Of a stretch of 64,000 nt of DNA, positions 34,301 to 47,700 are shown in pieces. Origin of the DNA: Hemerocallis citrina (Eukaryota > Streptophyta > Magnoliopsida > Asparagales > Asphodelaceae); the NCBI GenBank assembly GCA_017893485.1, contig CM030362.1, positions 35,781,565 through 35,845,564 of the forward strand, read 5' to 3'. Below the pieces are notes generated by a model. The model saw only the letters and a program-made list of their open reading frames with translations, did not search any database and was not told where the DNA came from. Positions within the stretch are counted from its first letter, which is position 1. Each line of letters starts with the position of its first letter. Both the position numbers and the translations under genes were made by a program.

Positions 34301-34978
34301 CTTCCTCCACTATTGGCCCCGGATTGGGATTGTCTGATCGACACTCTTAACAAAGCGGTGTGGTTAGAGAAAGAGGAAATCTATTGGCGTTGGAACTCGT
34401 CGAAGATTTTCTCTGTCAGCTCTTTTTATCATTTTCTTAACTTCAGAGGAATTCTTTCTCCTTTCTACGACTTGGACTGGAAGTCGTGCGCTCCTTTGAA
34501 AGTTAAAATATTGGTTTGGTTAGCCCCCAACAATAAACTTCTTACAGTCGATAATCTCAATAAGAGAAACCTCGCATGGGGGCAATTATGCCCCTTGTGT
34601 GCCGCATTGCCCGAGAATGGCAATCATTTGTTTGTAGAGTGTGACTACTCGCACTCTCTTTGGAAAATTGCTGTCCTTGCTTGGGAAGCATCCAACATTC
34701 CTCTCAGTCTGTTTGAATGCTGGACGAAGCGTCCCCCTAATCGGGCTTTTCACAATTCTTGGATCCTATCCCTGCAAATCATTATATGGTTAGTTTGGAG
34801 GGAAAGAAACAACAGATTATTTCGTCAATGTTACTCCCCTGCTCGTTCTTTAGCTAACGAGTACTTGTACTTATTCAAGTATTGGATTGCCCCGTTAAAA
34901 TTAGAAGCTAGAGAAGCTATGTTGGCTGAGCGTCTTGAGAATGCATCAGTTTGCCTTATTAACCTCAACGCGATTTAG
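31361..34978 (+). pseudogene. LINE ORF2: endonuclease, reverse transcriptase, zinc motif
   Basis: The apurinic-type endonuclease starts MITLSWNIRGLN, with IQESKLE, CGDFNVTR and SDHVPIAL. The reverse transcriptase follows: GPDGFPTLFFQKFW, SLINTTFKIIMKVL, LKLDFQKAYDNV, GLRQGDPLSSLLFSL and the catalytic LQYADDTIIL (33382-33411). The thumb has WLGGSPN and TYLGIPL. A zf-RVT motif CPLC...HLFVEC (34590-34640) lies near the C-terminus. Two frameshifts, at about 31610-31640 in the endonuclease and 33415-33443 just after the catalytic motif, interrupt it. The second restores the original frame. Otherwise ~1206 codons are open to TAG at 34976-34978. The enzyme would nick DNA and copy LINE RNA; this copy is inactive as it stands. 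Confidence 0.88.
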
Positions 34979-36423
34979 TTTGTTTCTCGCTAACTGACGT
35001 TTTTTCGTTCATGTTGCTCTGTTCTGCATTGTGCTTTTCTTTATTTGCACTAATTTATCAGGCTGCTCGTTTTACTGTATAATTTGTTTCGGATTTAGTG
35101 CGGTGGTACTTCAACAGTCTTTTCTTACTCTTGCTGGATCGTTTGCTTTGCAGGATTGAAGGGTTTTCTATACCCTCCTTTTGATGGTTTTGTTCGCAGT
35201 TCTGGATGGGTTATTCCGCTTTTTGATTCGGTCGTGGGCAGGCCTATGTTCTACGGCGCAGCACTCCATGCTATCTCGCTCTATTTCTTATTTGCTTCAG
35301 TTTTGGGCTGTTTAGACCTGTTCTCTACTTGTTTGTTAAGTTCATCTAATCTTCGTGGCTGATGTTCCACGTTATCTTCGTGGCTTATGTTCGGTATGGA
35401 ATGGATCTGTGTAGTCTTTTTGTTATGTTCGATAGAAGTTGTGGAAAAATTGGGCATGTGTTGGGGGTACTCCATAGTCTGTGTTATTTTCCTGGCTGCC
35501 AATGCCTTGAATCTATGTTATTTCCTACTGCTCTTTTTTGTATGGATTTAACTCTATCCTGCTAAGGGGTTCTTATATTGACTGTTTCTTTGGTTATCAT
35601 CTTTCTGCTTATTGTTCTTGTGTTTGGAGCTTTGGGAGATGGCCTATATATTCGTGTTCTCCATTTAGCTTGCTATGTCTTTTACTACGTGTTGGTTTGG
35701 TGTTTGTCCCGCCAGCGGTTCTCTGGTGCGGAGTATTCTTGTTGCGCTCCATTATCTGTTCTCGGTGTTTGCTGCTCTTGCTGGGAGGGCCTCTCGGAGG
35801 TATTCGCAGCGCTCCCGCTCTCCCCAGTGCGGCTCGCGTTCAGGTGCGATTGGTTGTTTGGATGCTGTCGATGTTTTTCAGATGTCGTTATGGATTGCCT
35901 TTGCATTTTATTCTGTATATTTCGGATTTGTGTTAGATATAGCGACATTTATCTTTATTGTTTTACAGCTTGTAAGACCTTCCTATTGTAATTGATTATT
36001 ATTAATGCATGGCTGGAGTCATTAGACTATCCGTTTCATCTTTAAAAAAAAAGTATGAACTGGTAGTAGAATTAAACATATTAACATTTATTCAAGAAAA
36101 ACTGTTCATTATTTTGGCTGCACCCATATTTGGGCCCACAGATAGCCCATCAATGACTATCAATTCGCGGCCTCATCCACACCTGAAATTCAAACATAGT
36201 TTAGGATGACACAAGCAGGTATACAAATTCGGTCTTTCAAATGAATCGTTCTTCAGGTTGCTTCTCTTTACAAATCGGTAACCAGCAAAAATAGGCAGCC
36301 AGCTACATTCACATGGGTACAATAAATTTGATCACGCAAACCATGATCTCAAACACAATAAATTGTTGTATAAATAATAATATTGGTTGAAAAAAAAACA
36401 AGATCATGAATAAATGGGGGAAA

Positions 36424-36517
36424 AACCAGAGAGAACATCATGATCAATCAAAGACTCTGCATACACTATGAACCAGAGAGAACATCATGATCAATCAAAG
36501 ACTCTGCATACACTATG
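36424..36517. repeat. 47-bp tandem duplication in the RABG3 3' UTR
   Basis: The unit beginning AACCAGAGAGAACATCATGA occurs twice without visible change (36424-36470 and 36471-36517). It starts 20 bases beyond the RABG3 stop codon (minus strand). Confidence 0.9.
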
Positions 36518-36536
36518 AATGCCGCAGTAGATTGTG

Positions 36537-39500
36537 CTAACAAGCACATCCTCCTCTTGTCTGCTCAGCTTCGGGAACAGATTCAGGAATGTTCTGGAAG
36601 TAACTGCAGGTGAAAAGAATATGATATAAGAAACAAAAGGAGAAAAGGGGACTAAATATAAGTTATATGAGAGCCATAAGTTTTGTGAGAATATCACCCA
36701 ATCATGTTAAAGAAGCAAAAGAAAGATTAAATGTAGTCACAGAAAGAACCAATGCATGAATAAGCTAGTATGAAGTTTGCAGAAGAAAATTAGGTAAATG
36801 AAATATTTAAGCAGAAGATTAATCATATATTTAAAGATAATGAACCAGCTAATTTATCACCCTCCAAGTGAATGCACTTGAAACTATCAGAATTTTTTGT
36901 CGTTATAGGCCACATTTTGAAAATATTTGCGATTATGGGTCAATTTCGAAACTATTAGAGCTCGTGGGCTAACTTGTGCCACGTCAGCAGCGATCGCTAT
37001 GAGAGATCGCTATTCTCATTAGCGACCTATTCATTTTGAATGTCACTAATGGGAATAGCGGCCAATGTTTTAAATGTTTTTGAATTTTTTGTTTGCTGTC
37101 GATATTCCTACTAGCGACCTTAGTATATATATGAGGTTGCTGATGTGATTAGCGACCTCGAATGAATATTTTAAGACACTTAGCGATTCCTAAAGAGCTT
37201 TCTCCAAAAATTTAAAACTGAGGTCCCAATAGCGACCTCAGTAGGAAACACAATCTCCTTGCTCTTTGTAAAATTTGCAAAATAGTCATACAACTAAGGT
37301 CCCTATTCGGAATGGTGACCTTAGTACAATAAAGGCCTCTATTCCGAATAGCGACCTTAGTTTTAAAAATAAATTGATAGTCATTTTTCAGAGAGCAAAA
37401 GCTTTCTAGATTTTGTTATGTGTTAGAATACAACTCATTAAAGGTTGCTAATCTACCTCATACATACTAAGGTCGCTAGTGAGAATAGCGACGGCAAACA
37501 AAAAATTCAAAAAAAATTAAAACATAGGTCGTTATTCCCATTAGCGACCTAAAAATGAAGAGGTCGCTATTGGTAATAGCGGCCGCTACTGATGTGGCAC
37601 AAAATAGCCCAAAAACGCTAATAGTTAGGAAACTGGTCCAAAAACGCAAATATTTTCAAAAAGTGTCCTATGTAGGCAAAAAATTCAAACTATCATAGTA
37701 CAACAGGCATTTAATGAGGAAAAATTGATGACAGTAGCATTACCAGAAGATTTGGTGTCCAATATGTAGAGGAAGAAGTGAATTATCAACCGAACAAACA
37801 TTTGCAAGTCCCTCCTTAAGCGAAATAAAATAAAAGTTTGTTTTGTTAATATATCAACACTGTTCCTTCAAACAAAAATATATCAATGGTGTGCAGAGTC
37901 CCATCCCTCATAATATCATGTCTTATAAAAATGTTAACTTCACACACTTCTGGCATTTGGCATTGTTAATCACCTAACTGCTCTTCTGCACTGATCTCAT
38001 GGATCATGCCACATCCGTGGGCTACTGTTTGGATTAGTATAACCATACATGATAAATGACTAATAAGATGAAATTTAGTTCACTAATGACAGTGAGATTT
38101 TCACATAACATGTATATCAAAAGAGATAACTTCAGTTTTTGGTTAAGAAAGTCATACAGCATCCAGTTGAAATTTTAAAAAAAAAAGTAGAAAATGCAGG
38201 GAATAAAAACAAGAAAAAAATTGATTGGTGAACACTTACATATCCTGATCTCTTTCATTCTCCAGTGCAAGTTTTGCAACACTTTGGAAGGCTGCATCTA
38301 CGTTGTAATCTTCTTTGGCTGAAGTTTCAAAATAGGGTATATTACCCCTGGAAGCACACCATTCCCTTGCTTTCTTTTCAGATACCTGGATTGGTAGGAT
38401 AAGCTAAGAACACACTTTCAACTAAGGGTAACTAATAAAATAAGAAGTACCGATAATCACCACTCTACTGTTTCCACCATCTACATCAACCTTGTTTCCA
38501 AGCAAAATGAACGGGAATGTACTCGGATTTGATGGACTAGCCTGGAGTGTCATAAATTGTTAACCCGCGCAATGACATCAAATGCATGTCCAACATCAAA
38601 CAACATGATCACTAATTTAAAATATTTCTTTTATTTTTAAGAAAACAGCAAATAAAAGAATGTGTGGTGCTCTGATGTGAAGTATCCCTAACAAAAAAAA
38701 TATGAAACGATAAAACTAAAGTGATAAAATAGCCATGCTATATTCTCATAAATAATAAAAGAATGACCATGAAAGAGCAAACAGTTGCTGCTATAATAAA
38801 ACCGAGTCATCAATGACTTCACTCTCGATAAAAACACATTCAAGAACAATACCATAATTATTTTTGAACATATTATAGCCATCACTAGCTTACAAGTATT
38901 AAGATCAAACTCTCGACAAGAACATATTACGGATTGGGAATTCTTAAGAATTTGGTCAGACTTCCTTGACAAACAATTCAAAAGCAGATTCTTTGTCCCC
39001 AAATAAGCCATGAGCATAACCAATATGTATTAATGATTAATTCTGCCTTGTATGTAAGCCGGGGATATTCGAAGTTCCGATACTAAAAACTCAAAATAAA
39101 TGGAAGGCCACAGTTGGCGAGACACATCGGACATACTGTTCCCCATGATCATCCTAACCTAAAACGAATATGGATAAAAACTCATGTAGTTTCAAGAGCT
39201 GAATAATGCAAGATATAACCTGTAGTAGTTGTTGGATTAATCGTGACTGAAGAGTTTAACGACGTACAGCATATAGCATGGGACATAATAAGACAATAAA
39301 TAGATAAACAATTAGCAGGAAAACATAGATACAAATCTCTCATATTAATATCCAGACACCTGAACTTAGCCATTTAGGACAAACAAGTTACTTGTGGCAA
39401 AACCACCTAAGATCAGTGATTCCATAACTATCATTTATCAGTACTGGCAATCGCAATGCTAATCTTTCACATTGCCTTTGAGACGACTATGAAGATGCTA

Positions 39501-42500
39501 CAAGCGTTAACAAAACTGGAATTTCACTCAGGAAGGTTAGAAAGACAAAAGAAGCATTCTTTCCAGCAAGAAATTGACAAATTAGAATGGAAAATACAAG
39601 CTAATTATCCTCTAATTTTCAAGAATAAAACCAGGTGTAAGAGGTGCTGGCAGAAGGCAACTGTTATGTTATGACCCAATTGCCCTTAGGGCCCATTGGG
39701 CTTTGTATCTTCACATATGTAAGTTTTGAATCAAAGGAAATAATCAATCAACATTTTTGCTCTCTCTCTTTTCTAGCCGGCGGCTTCTTCTTCTCTTCTC
39801 TTCCTCCTCTCAAACCCTAACAACCCATTCAAAATCCTAATAAATTGGTATCAGAGCCAACACCAAAAACCTCCACACCTACCTCATCCGTTCGTCCCGA
39901 TCCCCTTCTCCTCCAGCGCCGTCGTCGACGATCCCTTCCAACTACCTTGCCGTCGTCGAGCCCTTCTCCCGATCCCTTCCGCCACCCCGGCCACCACAAC
40001 CCTGCCGTCGTCTTCGTCCAGATCCAGATCAGATCTTCGTCCAGTCCAAATCAGATCTTCGTCCAGTCTCAGTCCAGAACTTCGTCAGGTTTCTTGGTCT
40101 TCGTCGTCGGGAGCACCGGAGGAGAAGGATATCAAGAAGGAAGGTTTGATTTTTGTGATTTGAGTAATTAATTTTTGGGGGGAAATTTTGGTGTTTTGTC
40201 GAATTGGGTTCAAGAAATTTGAATGGATATGTCGGGAAAATATGATATTGAGAAGTATGATGGGAAGACGAGTTTTGCATTATGGCAAGTGCGCATGGCA
40301 GCGATTTTGTCGAGCCAAGGCGTTAAGGATGCCATTTTTGGTCGAGAAAAATTGATTGATGTGGTGGCGGATAAGAAATGGAGAGAGATGGATGATAAGG
40401 CGTTCTCTATTATCCAATTGTGTTTGAGCGATTCGACATTGCAAGAGGTCCTATCGGAGAAGACCGCTAAGGCTTTGTGGGAGAAATTGGAGAACATCTA
40501 CATGAAGAAGTCCCTCACCAATCGACTACGGTTGAAATTGCGCCTCTACACTCTTCGCATGGTTGAAGGTACATCAATTTCCAATCATATTACGGAGTTT
40601 GCATCTATTTTGAATGACTTAAGTAAGATTGATGTTAAGGTGGAGGATGAGGACCAAGCCCTTTTGTTATTATGCTCATTACCCGCATCATACAAGGCTT
40701 TTAAAGACATGTTGATTTATAGTAGAGATAAAATTTCTCTAGAGAATGTTAAGAGCAATTTGCAAGCCAAGTTGTACATTGATAGTGAAATGACCAATAA
40801 TGAGAAAGGGAGCCAAGTTGTTGGTTTAGTTGTTGATCGAGGTAGGTCATGGAACCGAAACTCAAAAGATACAAGGACCCGTTCGAAGTCTAGGCACAAG
40901 AATTTGACGTGCAACTATTGTAAGAAGAAGGGACACATTAAGGCCGATTGTTTCAAGCTCAAAAATAAACAAAAGGCGGATAGTAAAGATTCTTCGGAGA
41001 AGGAGGCCAATGTGGCCGAATGTGACACGGTTGATACTCTTTGTGTGATAGATACTGATGTTGATGATATACATTGTTGGGTGATGGATACGGGTGCTTC
41101 GCAACATATGACTCCGAATAGAGATTGGTTTGAGACTTATGAGCCTACGGATGGTAAGGTTCTCATGGGGAACAACAATATGTGTAAGGTTGCCGAAATT
41201 GGTTCGGTGACAATTAAGTTCCATGAAGGAAAGGTCCGAAGGTTGACGGGTGTGAGACATATACCCGATTTGTCTAAGAATTTAATTTCTTTGGGGTCTC
41301 TTGAAGAAAAGGGGTGTAAGTTCCAAAGTGAAGGTGGAGTCCTTAGAGTCTCTAAAGGGGCTCTCACAATCATGAAGACGAAGAGAATTAGAACTCTTTA
41401 TTTCCTACAAGGTTCCACGGTCACGGGCTCGGCCGCCATTGCACGTTCGGATACTATGTCGGATGAGGATACTACTAGGCTCTGGCATATGAGATTGGGG
41501 CATATGAGCGAGCGAGGAATGACCATTTTGAGCAAGAGAGGCTTGTTGTGTGGCCAATGCACGGGCAACTTGGAGTTTTGTGAGCATTGTGTATTTGGCA
41601 AGCATAAGAGGTTGAGCTTCTCCACGGCCATTCATTCGACCAAGGGAACACTTGACTACATCCATTCGGATCTTTGGGAACCTTCTCGTGAGCCTTCCAA
41701 AGGTAATGGTTCTCGTTACATGCTTACTTTCATGGATGATTTCTCAAGGAAGGTTTGGGTTTATTTCTTGAAAGAGAAAAGTGATGTGTTTCGCACATTC
41801 AAAGAATGAAAGTCACTTTTGGAGAACCAAACGGGAAGGAAAGTTAAGAGGTTGAGAACTGATAATGGTTTGGAGTTTTGCAACCGTGAGTTTGATAATT
41901 TTTGCAACGCTGAAGGGATTGTTCGGCACAAGACGGAGATCAACACTCCACAACAAAATGGTGTTGCAGAAAGGATGAATAGGACACTACTTGAAAGGTC
42001 TAGAAGTATGCTTTCAAATGCGGGTTTGGGTAAGGAGTTTTGGGCGGAAGCCATTAACACATCTTGCTATTTGGTAAATCGATCTCCTACCACTTCAATT
42101 GAGTTGAAGACACCCGAAGAAGTGTAGTTGGGTAAGACGGCCGATTATTCGAATTTGAGGGTGTTTGGTTGTCCCGCTTATGCACATGTGAATAAAGGAA
42201 CGTTGGAGCCTAGATCGAAGAAGTGTATTTTTGTTGGGTATCTCACAAATGTGAAGGGATATAAGTTGTGGTGTCCCGAATCATCCAAGTTCCTTATTTC
42301 AAGAGATGTCATTTTCAACGAGTCGGCCATGTTGAAGGCAAATGGTGTTGCACCTGAGCCAACTATTAAGGAGAATGAGACGGTTGAAAAGAAGGTGGAG
42401 TTTGAGGTGCCGGTCCAAGAAGGTGATGATTTGATCTCACATGATGATGTCAATTTGGAGGAAGCCCAAGAAGAGGCACAACCATATGCATTGGCAAGGG

Positions 42501-44701
42501 ACCGAGCTAGAAGAGAAACAAGACCACCTACGAGGTATGGATACTCCGACTTTGCTTATTGTTTGGCAATTGCAGAGGATGTGGAGTATTGTGAGCCATC
42601 TTCCTACAAAGAAGCCATTTCTTCTAAAGATGTGGCCAATTGGGTTGCCGCTATAAATGAAGAGTTACAATCTTTGCAACAAAATGAGACTTGGTCTCTT
42701 GTGAAGCCTCTGAGTGGTAAGAGGATTGTGGGTTGCAAGTGGGTGTTTAAGAGAAAGATTGATGGCTCAAATCCTGCGGATTTTCGATACAAGGCAAGGC
42801 TAGTGGCTAAAGGGTATAGTCAAGTCCAAGGTGTGGACTTCAATGACGTGTTCTCTGTCGTAGTTAAGCACACCTCCATTCGAGTTTTGCTCTCTTTGGT
42901 GGCAATGAAGGATTTGGAATTGGAACAAATGGATGTGAAAACTGCCTTCTTGCATGGTGATTTGGAGGAACAGATTTACATGAGCCAACCGGAGGGTTTT
43001 GAGGTTACGGAAAAGGAGGACCGTGTGTGTCTTTTGAAGAAGTCCCTTTATGGCCTTAAGCAATCACCGCGGCAATGGTATAAGAAGTTTGACTCATTCA
43101 TGGTAAGTATTAATTTCCATCATTCCAATTATGATAGTTGTGTTTATTTCAAGAAGTTGGATGGTGGGGATTTCATTTACTTGTTGCTCTATGTGGATGG
43201 CATGTTGATTGCATCCTCAAACTTGAAAGAATTAGGAGGTTGAAAGAGCAACTAAGTTTGGCATTTGAGATGAAAGAATTGGGGGCCGCCAAAAGGATTC
43301 TCGGGATGGAGATCACAAGGGATAGGTCCAAAAGAAAGTTGTTTCTTTCACAAAAGAGTTTTGCCGAGAAAGTGTTACGCCGTTTTGGCATGGAGAAAGC
43401 GAAAGTTGTTTCAACACCTCTTGCGGCGCATTTCAAGCTTTCGGCCGCTTTAAACCCAAAATCCGATGATGAGAAGAAATATATGGAAAAGGTTCCATAT
43501 TCGAGTGCGGTCGAGAGTCTTATGTACTTGATGGTGTGTACTCGACCTGACATTGCTCAAGCCGTTAGTGTGATAAGTAGATATCTCTCTTGTCCGGGAA
43601 AAGGGCATTGAAAAGCGGTGAAGTGAATCTTCCGCTATTTGAGAGGTACTATTGATGCTTGTTTGGAGTTTGGTAATGGCAAGAAACTAACGGGTGTTGT
43701 GGATGCGGATTTTGCGGGTGATTTGGACAAGAGGCGTTCCTTGACGGGTTATGTTTTTACCCTTGGAGATTGTGCAATTAGTTGGAAGTCTACACTTCAA
43801 GCCACCGTTGCGCTCTCAAGTACCGAGGCCGAATATATGGCAATTACTGAGGCTATTAAGGAGGCTATTAGGCTCAAGGCATTTGTTGGTGAGATGTCTT
43901 CACTCGAGGGTCCTATTACGGTGTTTTGTGACAACCAAAGCGCGATTCATTTGACCAAGGACCGCATGTACCATGAGAAGACGAAGCACATTGACATTCG
44001 ATACCATTTTGTTCGAGATGTGATCTCGGAAGGCAAGGTTGCCGTGAAGAAGATTGGTACCGAATCGAATCCGGCCGATATGCTCACAAAGCCTCTTCCA
44101 ATTGTAAAGTTCAAGCTTTGTTCAAGTTTGATGTCGGTTGGTTTCTAGCTAGTTTGAGCTAGTTTTGTTTCTAGCATGTTGCTAGTATATCTTTATGTTT
44201 ACCTTTGTTTAAGTTATGTTTGCTTTATGCATTTACTTTATGTTTTAGTTTGTTTTAGATGCAATTTGGTTCAAGGTGGAGATTGTTATGTTATGACCCA
44301 ATTGCTCTTAAGACCCATTGGGCTTTGTATCTTCACATATGTAAGTTTTGAATCAAAGGAAATAATCAATCAACATTTTTGCTCTCTCTCTTTTCTAGCC
44401 GGCGGCTGCTTCTTCTCTTCTCTTCCTCTTCTCAAACCCTAACAACCCATTCAAAATCCTAACAACAACGTTGTAAGGTAAAAATAGGTCCATGATACAA
44501 GGACAAGTCCTCCGCCTTAAATACAGGATGAGTAACTGATATAGGGGAGAAAAAATCCTTTCATGTAGAAATGGTTGGTCACAAGATACTTCAGTAGCTA
44601 GCTAAACCAGTGTTCTAAAAGTCGATAGGCGGTAGCGGGGCGGGTGATGGAGGTCTAGCCCCTAGATCTTGTAAGCGTGGCCTAAGCGGCTAGGCGCTAG
44701 G

Positions 44702-44768
<67 letters not shown>

Positions 44769-47700
44769 TAACTCAAAAATCATAAATGGGAATTAGTTCA
44801 ATGGTAGAGTGCTCGTTTTGCAAATTGTCCATTATCAAGATTCCAATGAGAGGGGCGATCGATTTGAGATTTTGAGGATTTGGGGGAAGCATGCGCGATT
44901 TGGGGGACTTCTGATTTAGGGATTTTGGTTTTTTGGAGAAAGAGAGAGACGCACAGGGGTCAGGGATTTTGAGAATGTGAAAATTTCAGTGAACCGGTTC
45001 ACTTAACATACAAAAAACTCGCCCTGAACCGCCTAGGCAGCCAAACCTATTTTTTAAAAGGCCCAAGCCTTAGGCGAGTTGGCTGGGGACGGCCTAGGCA
45101 GCCACCAAGGAGAATTTTTTTAGAACACTGATCTAAACACCTTTTTACTATTGAGCAAGTTAGCATAATAATCAGTCTGAGGATGTAATCCCTTGGACCA
45201 ATGGAAAAATTGGGTATTAAACTACACACAGGCATTAAGAAATTTCAAAGGGTTTCCAAAAATAATTCTTAAATGCAACTTCCTCGATTGCTGCCATGAT
45301 TTGAGGAGAGCATGGAAATGAATAACCTCTGTAACGACAAGCTTCATTATTTGTGAAGCATCTGTTATATTCGTCCAATGAAAATTGTGCCATAGAAAAT
45401 CGTTCCACTGCCACCAAAACTAAATTTTGTTCCCTAATAGTCCTACATAGACCCAAGACATGCCAAGAGTCATGAGAAGCAAAGTGTATAAACACCCATG
45501 CCCCTATTTCAGCTCTGCAGTAAAAAATGGATGATACTGGCAAGCAATGTGCACCACAACATGCTTGAGATTAGGCCAATAAAACCAATCATTAACCATG
45601 GTGATGATCTTATCATGGACAAAGTGAAAACAGCTGACTCCCAACTGAGATGATTTATAACGGATAGGCTGCACACCTACACATCGATGCTTCTTAGCAA
45701 GTAAATCACTAGGTTTTAGGTCACTCACCGATTTCATGAGAAAAAAATATTTCCAGCAGATACCATATAAGGTAATCCTGAATAATGTGCTTAAATCTAG
45801 CAGCTACTACACCCATGGTGTGTCACATTCCTACAACCCTACTCATTGTTCACCATCTTCACCGCTAACTATTGAGTAAAACTGATGATCTTAGAAGAAA
45901 AAAATATTTAGTTGGAGATTTGGATCTCATTCAATTTCTACTAAGAAAAAAAACAACAGTATATCCCTTCTAACAAAACACTCCTCTGACACCAATGCCC
46001 AAGTGTCGCATATCATATCAAATATTAGAGAAAAGTTTAGAAAATGAGCCAAGATGGTACTAACATTCAAATACACTTCCATAGAAATGGCTAAACCATG
46101 AGAATTGTAGGCCTGATGAAAGCTAGTGAGCTCTAGCCATAGCTCTGACTTTTACAGAACACTTATCTTAGGCCTCGAGGAGAAGGTTTCAGACTAGCTG
46201 GGTCTTCTATTCTTCATTAGTTTTGAAGTTTAAACATTAACTATGTGTTCTCTACTATTGTTCGAAGAGTCTTACTGAGACAAGTCAATAGACAAATCAT
46301 GATTTTCTCTATGAAAATGATCCGTGTTTACAAAAACGATAACGAAAAAAAAGTATAGCGTGAATAATAGGAATTGAAAAAAAACAAGTTCTATAAAAAA
46401 AAATATGGTTGGTTTTATCTTTTTGAATCATATAGTTTCATGACTTCATCTCTCCACAACTACTCCATTACTAGAACCATCATTGTGTCTAAATATAATA
46501 TCACTACCATTTCTTTGTGTTTCTCATGTTTTACTTGATATTATCCAGTCAGTCTTTCAAGTAATATCCTTCTCCCTCACTTGTTGAATTGAAAGGTTTT
46601 AGAATAAATATTAATCCACCAAGGAAAAAGACATGATGAACTTCTCACAAACTTCAATTATAAACTACACATTTTTTGTTTTATTATTTAGTTTTCATTG
46701 CATTGCTTTGTCAAGCAATCGTCCTTTTCCACACCGTTCGCCTCAACCAATATAACTTAAGCCACCTTGGTCTAACTATTCGCCTTTTGTGTTTTTGCTT
46801 CAGTACACTGTTTTATGTTTATGATTTTAACTGTTATTACATACAGATTTCAGTTGTTTTGTTTTTTCTTCACACATGGTTGGCTGATAGCAACAGATGG
46901 TTAGAATCTACAACAGCAATGAGAAAAGAAACAAAACTTCTGTACTCGTCAAGTTAATCATTTGATATCTATCTCGCCACTATCTCAAACTTAATCCTCT
47001 TCAAGAAAGATTCAACCTACAGAATAGCCCAAATCTGATCACACTTTTAGTTAAAAAAATATTGCTATGTTTTTATGCCTATTACACATTATTGGAAAAA
47101 TAAAAGTTAAATCAAATGCCATGAAACTCCTGTTTTATAGCAAAACAAACAGAAAAAAGTGAATCTTTCCAGTGCTTAATATTTGTGCCTTCACAATGCT
47201 TCTGATTCCCTTGGGACAAATTTATGTTTTCCATATAGCCTTGTATTTCAAGGAGTTTGAAGTAAACATCACTATAGATGCTAATAGCTACCCTCAAATT
47301 CCCTTCTGTTGTAATGAAAATTAACAAAAAACTTTGTTAATTGAACAGTAAAACAGGCACGTAAAACAGGCACGTACCGTAAAAAACTAAAACCTTTTTT
47401 ACACAGTTTTTTTTATTTATAGGTCACTTCTCTCTTCAAATATGACTGACATCTTTTTTAGTTCATCATTTGTTTTTGGATAAATCATAAGCATTCCAGA
47501 CTATGGATTCATTAAGGATATGAAGTTACCATATCACATAAAGAAGACCATAATTTTGAGATTCTATTATCCACCATGCCCCCAACTGAAACAGGAAGAT
47601 ACAGGTGTAAACTACATTAATTGGTAATTTCTTATGAAAAGGATTATGATCTTAAACACTAACTAAAGGGTTTGACAAATTATAAACAGTATTAATATTG

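Larger units (their letters stand above)
27642..36053 (+). mobile_element. near full-length L1-type LINE (8.4 kb)
   Basis: The element has a C/T-rich 5' region, ORF1, ORF2, a ~1.07-kb 3' UTR, the family terminus GGCTGGAGTCATTAGAC and poly(A) (36043-36052). The exact 11-bp repeat TATGAACTGGT at 27631-27641 and 36054-36064 is the target duplication. The first 200 bases contain two copies of AGTATGAAAAGGCGAAAGAA. They may be an extra 5' piece, because the pyrimidine-rich leader seems to start near 27850. Few lesions make it the reference for the truncated copies at 829-5228 and 13763-15555. It lies 484 bp beyond the stop codon of RABG3 and is convergent with it. Confidence 0.88.
39662..44464 (+). 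mobile_element. full-length Ty1/copia retrotransposon in RABG3 intron 4
   Basis: Two 181-bp LTRs (39662-39842, 44284-44464) start TGTTATGTTATGACCC and differ at about six positions. A primer binding site TGGTATCAGAGCC follows the 5' LTR and a polypurine tract CAAGGTGGAGAT precedes the 3' LTR. Flanking pentamers GCAAC (39657-39661) and ACAAC (44465-44469) are a target duplication with one mismatch. The 4.8-kb element runs opposite to the host gene. Roughly 3% LTR divergence indicates a moderately old insertion. The polyprotein is TNT1-94-like. Confidence 0.93.
44608..45130. mobile_element. hAT-type MITE in RABG3 intron 4
   Basis: Terminal inverted repeats CAGTGTTCTAAAA and TTTTAGAACACTG are flanked by 8-bp duplications AGCTAAAC (44600-44607) and ATCTAAAC (45131-45138) with one mismatch. 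Subterminal GGCGGTAGCGGG / GCCTAGGC-type motifs occur at both ends. The middle holds a TA microsatellite (about 44706-44756) and a tRNA-like stretch. No transposase is encoded. Confidence 0.82.

Noticed and set aside
35156..35995. Open frames after ORF2 of the full-length LINE
   Set aside because: Same reason: 3' UTR of the element, T-rich, overlapping in several registers.
45235..45543. Separate minus-strand gene
   Set aside because: It continues the decayed gypsy integrase reading with stops between, so it is not an independent gene.
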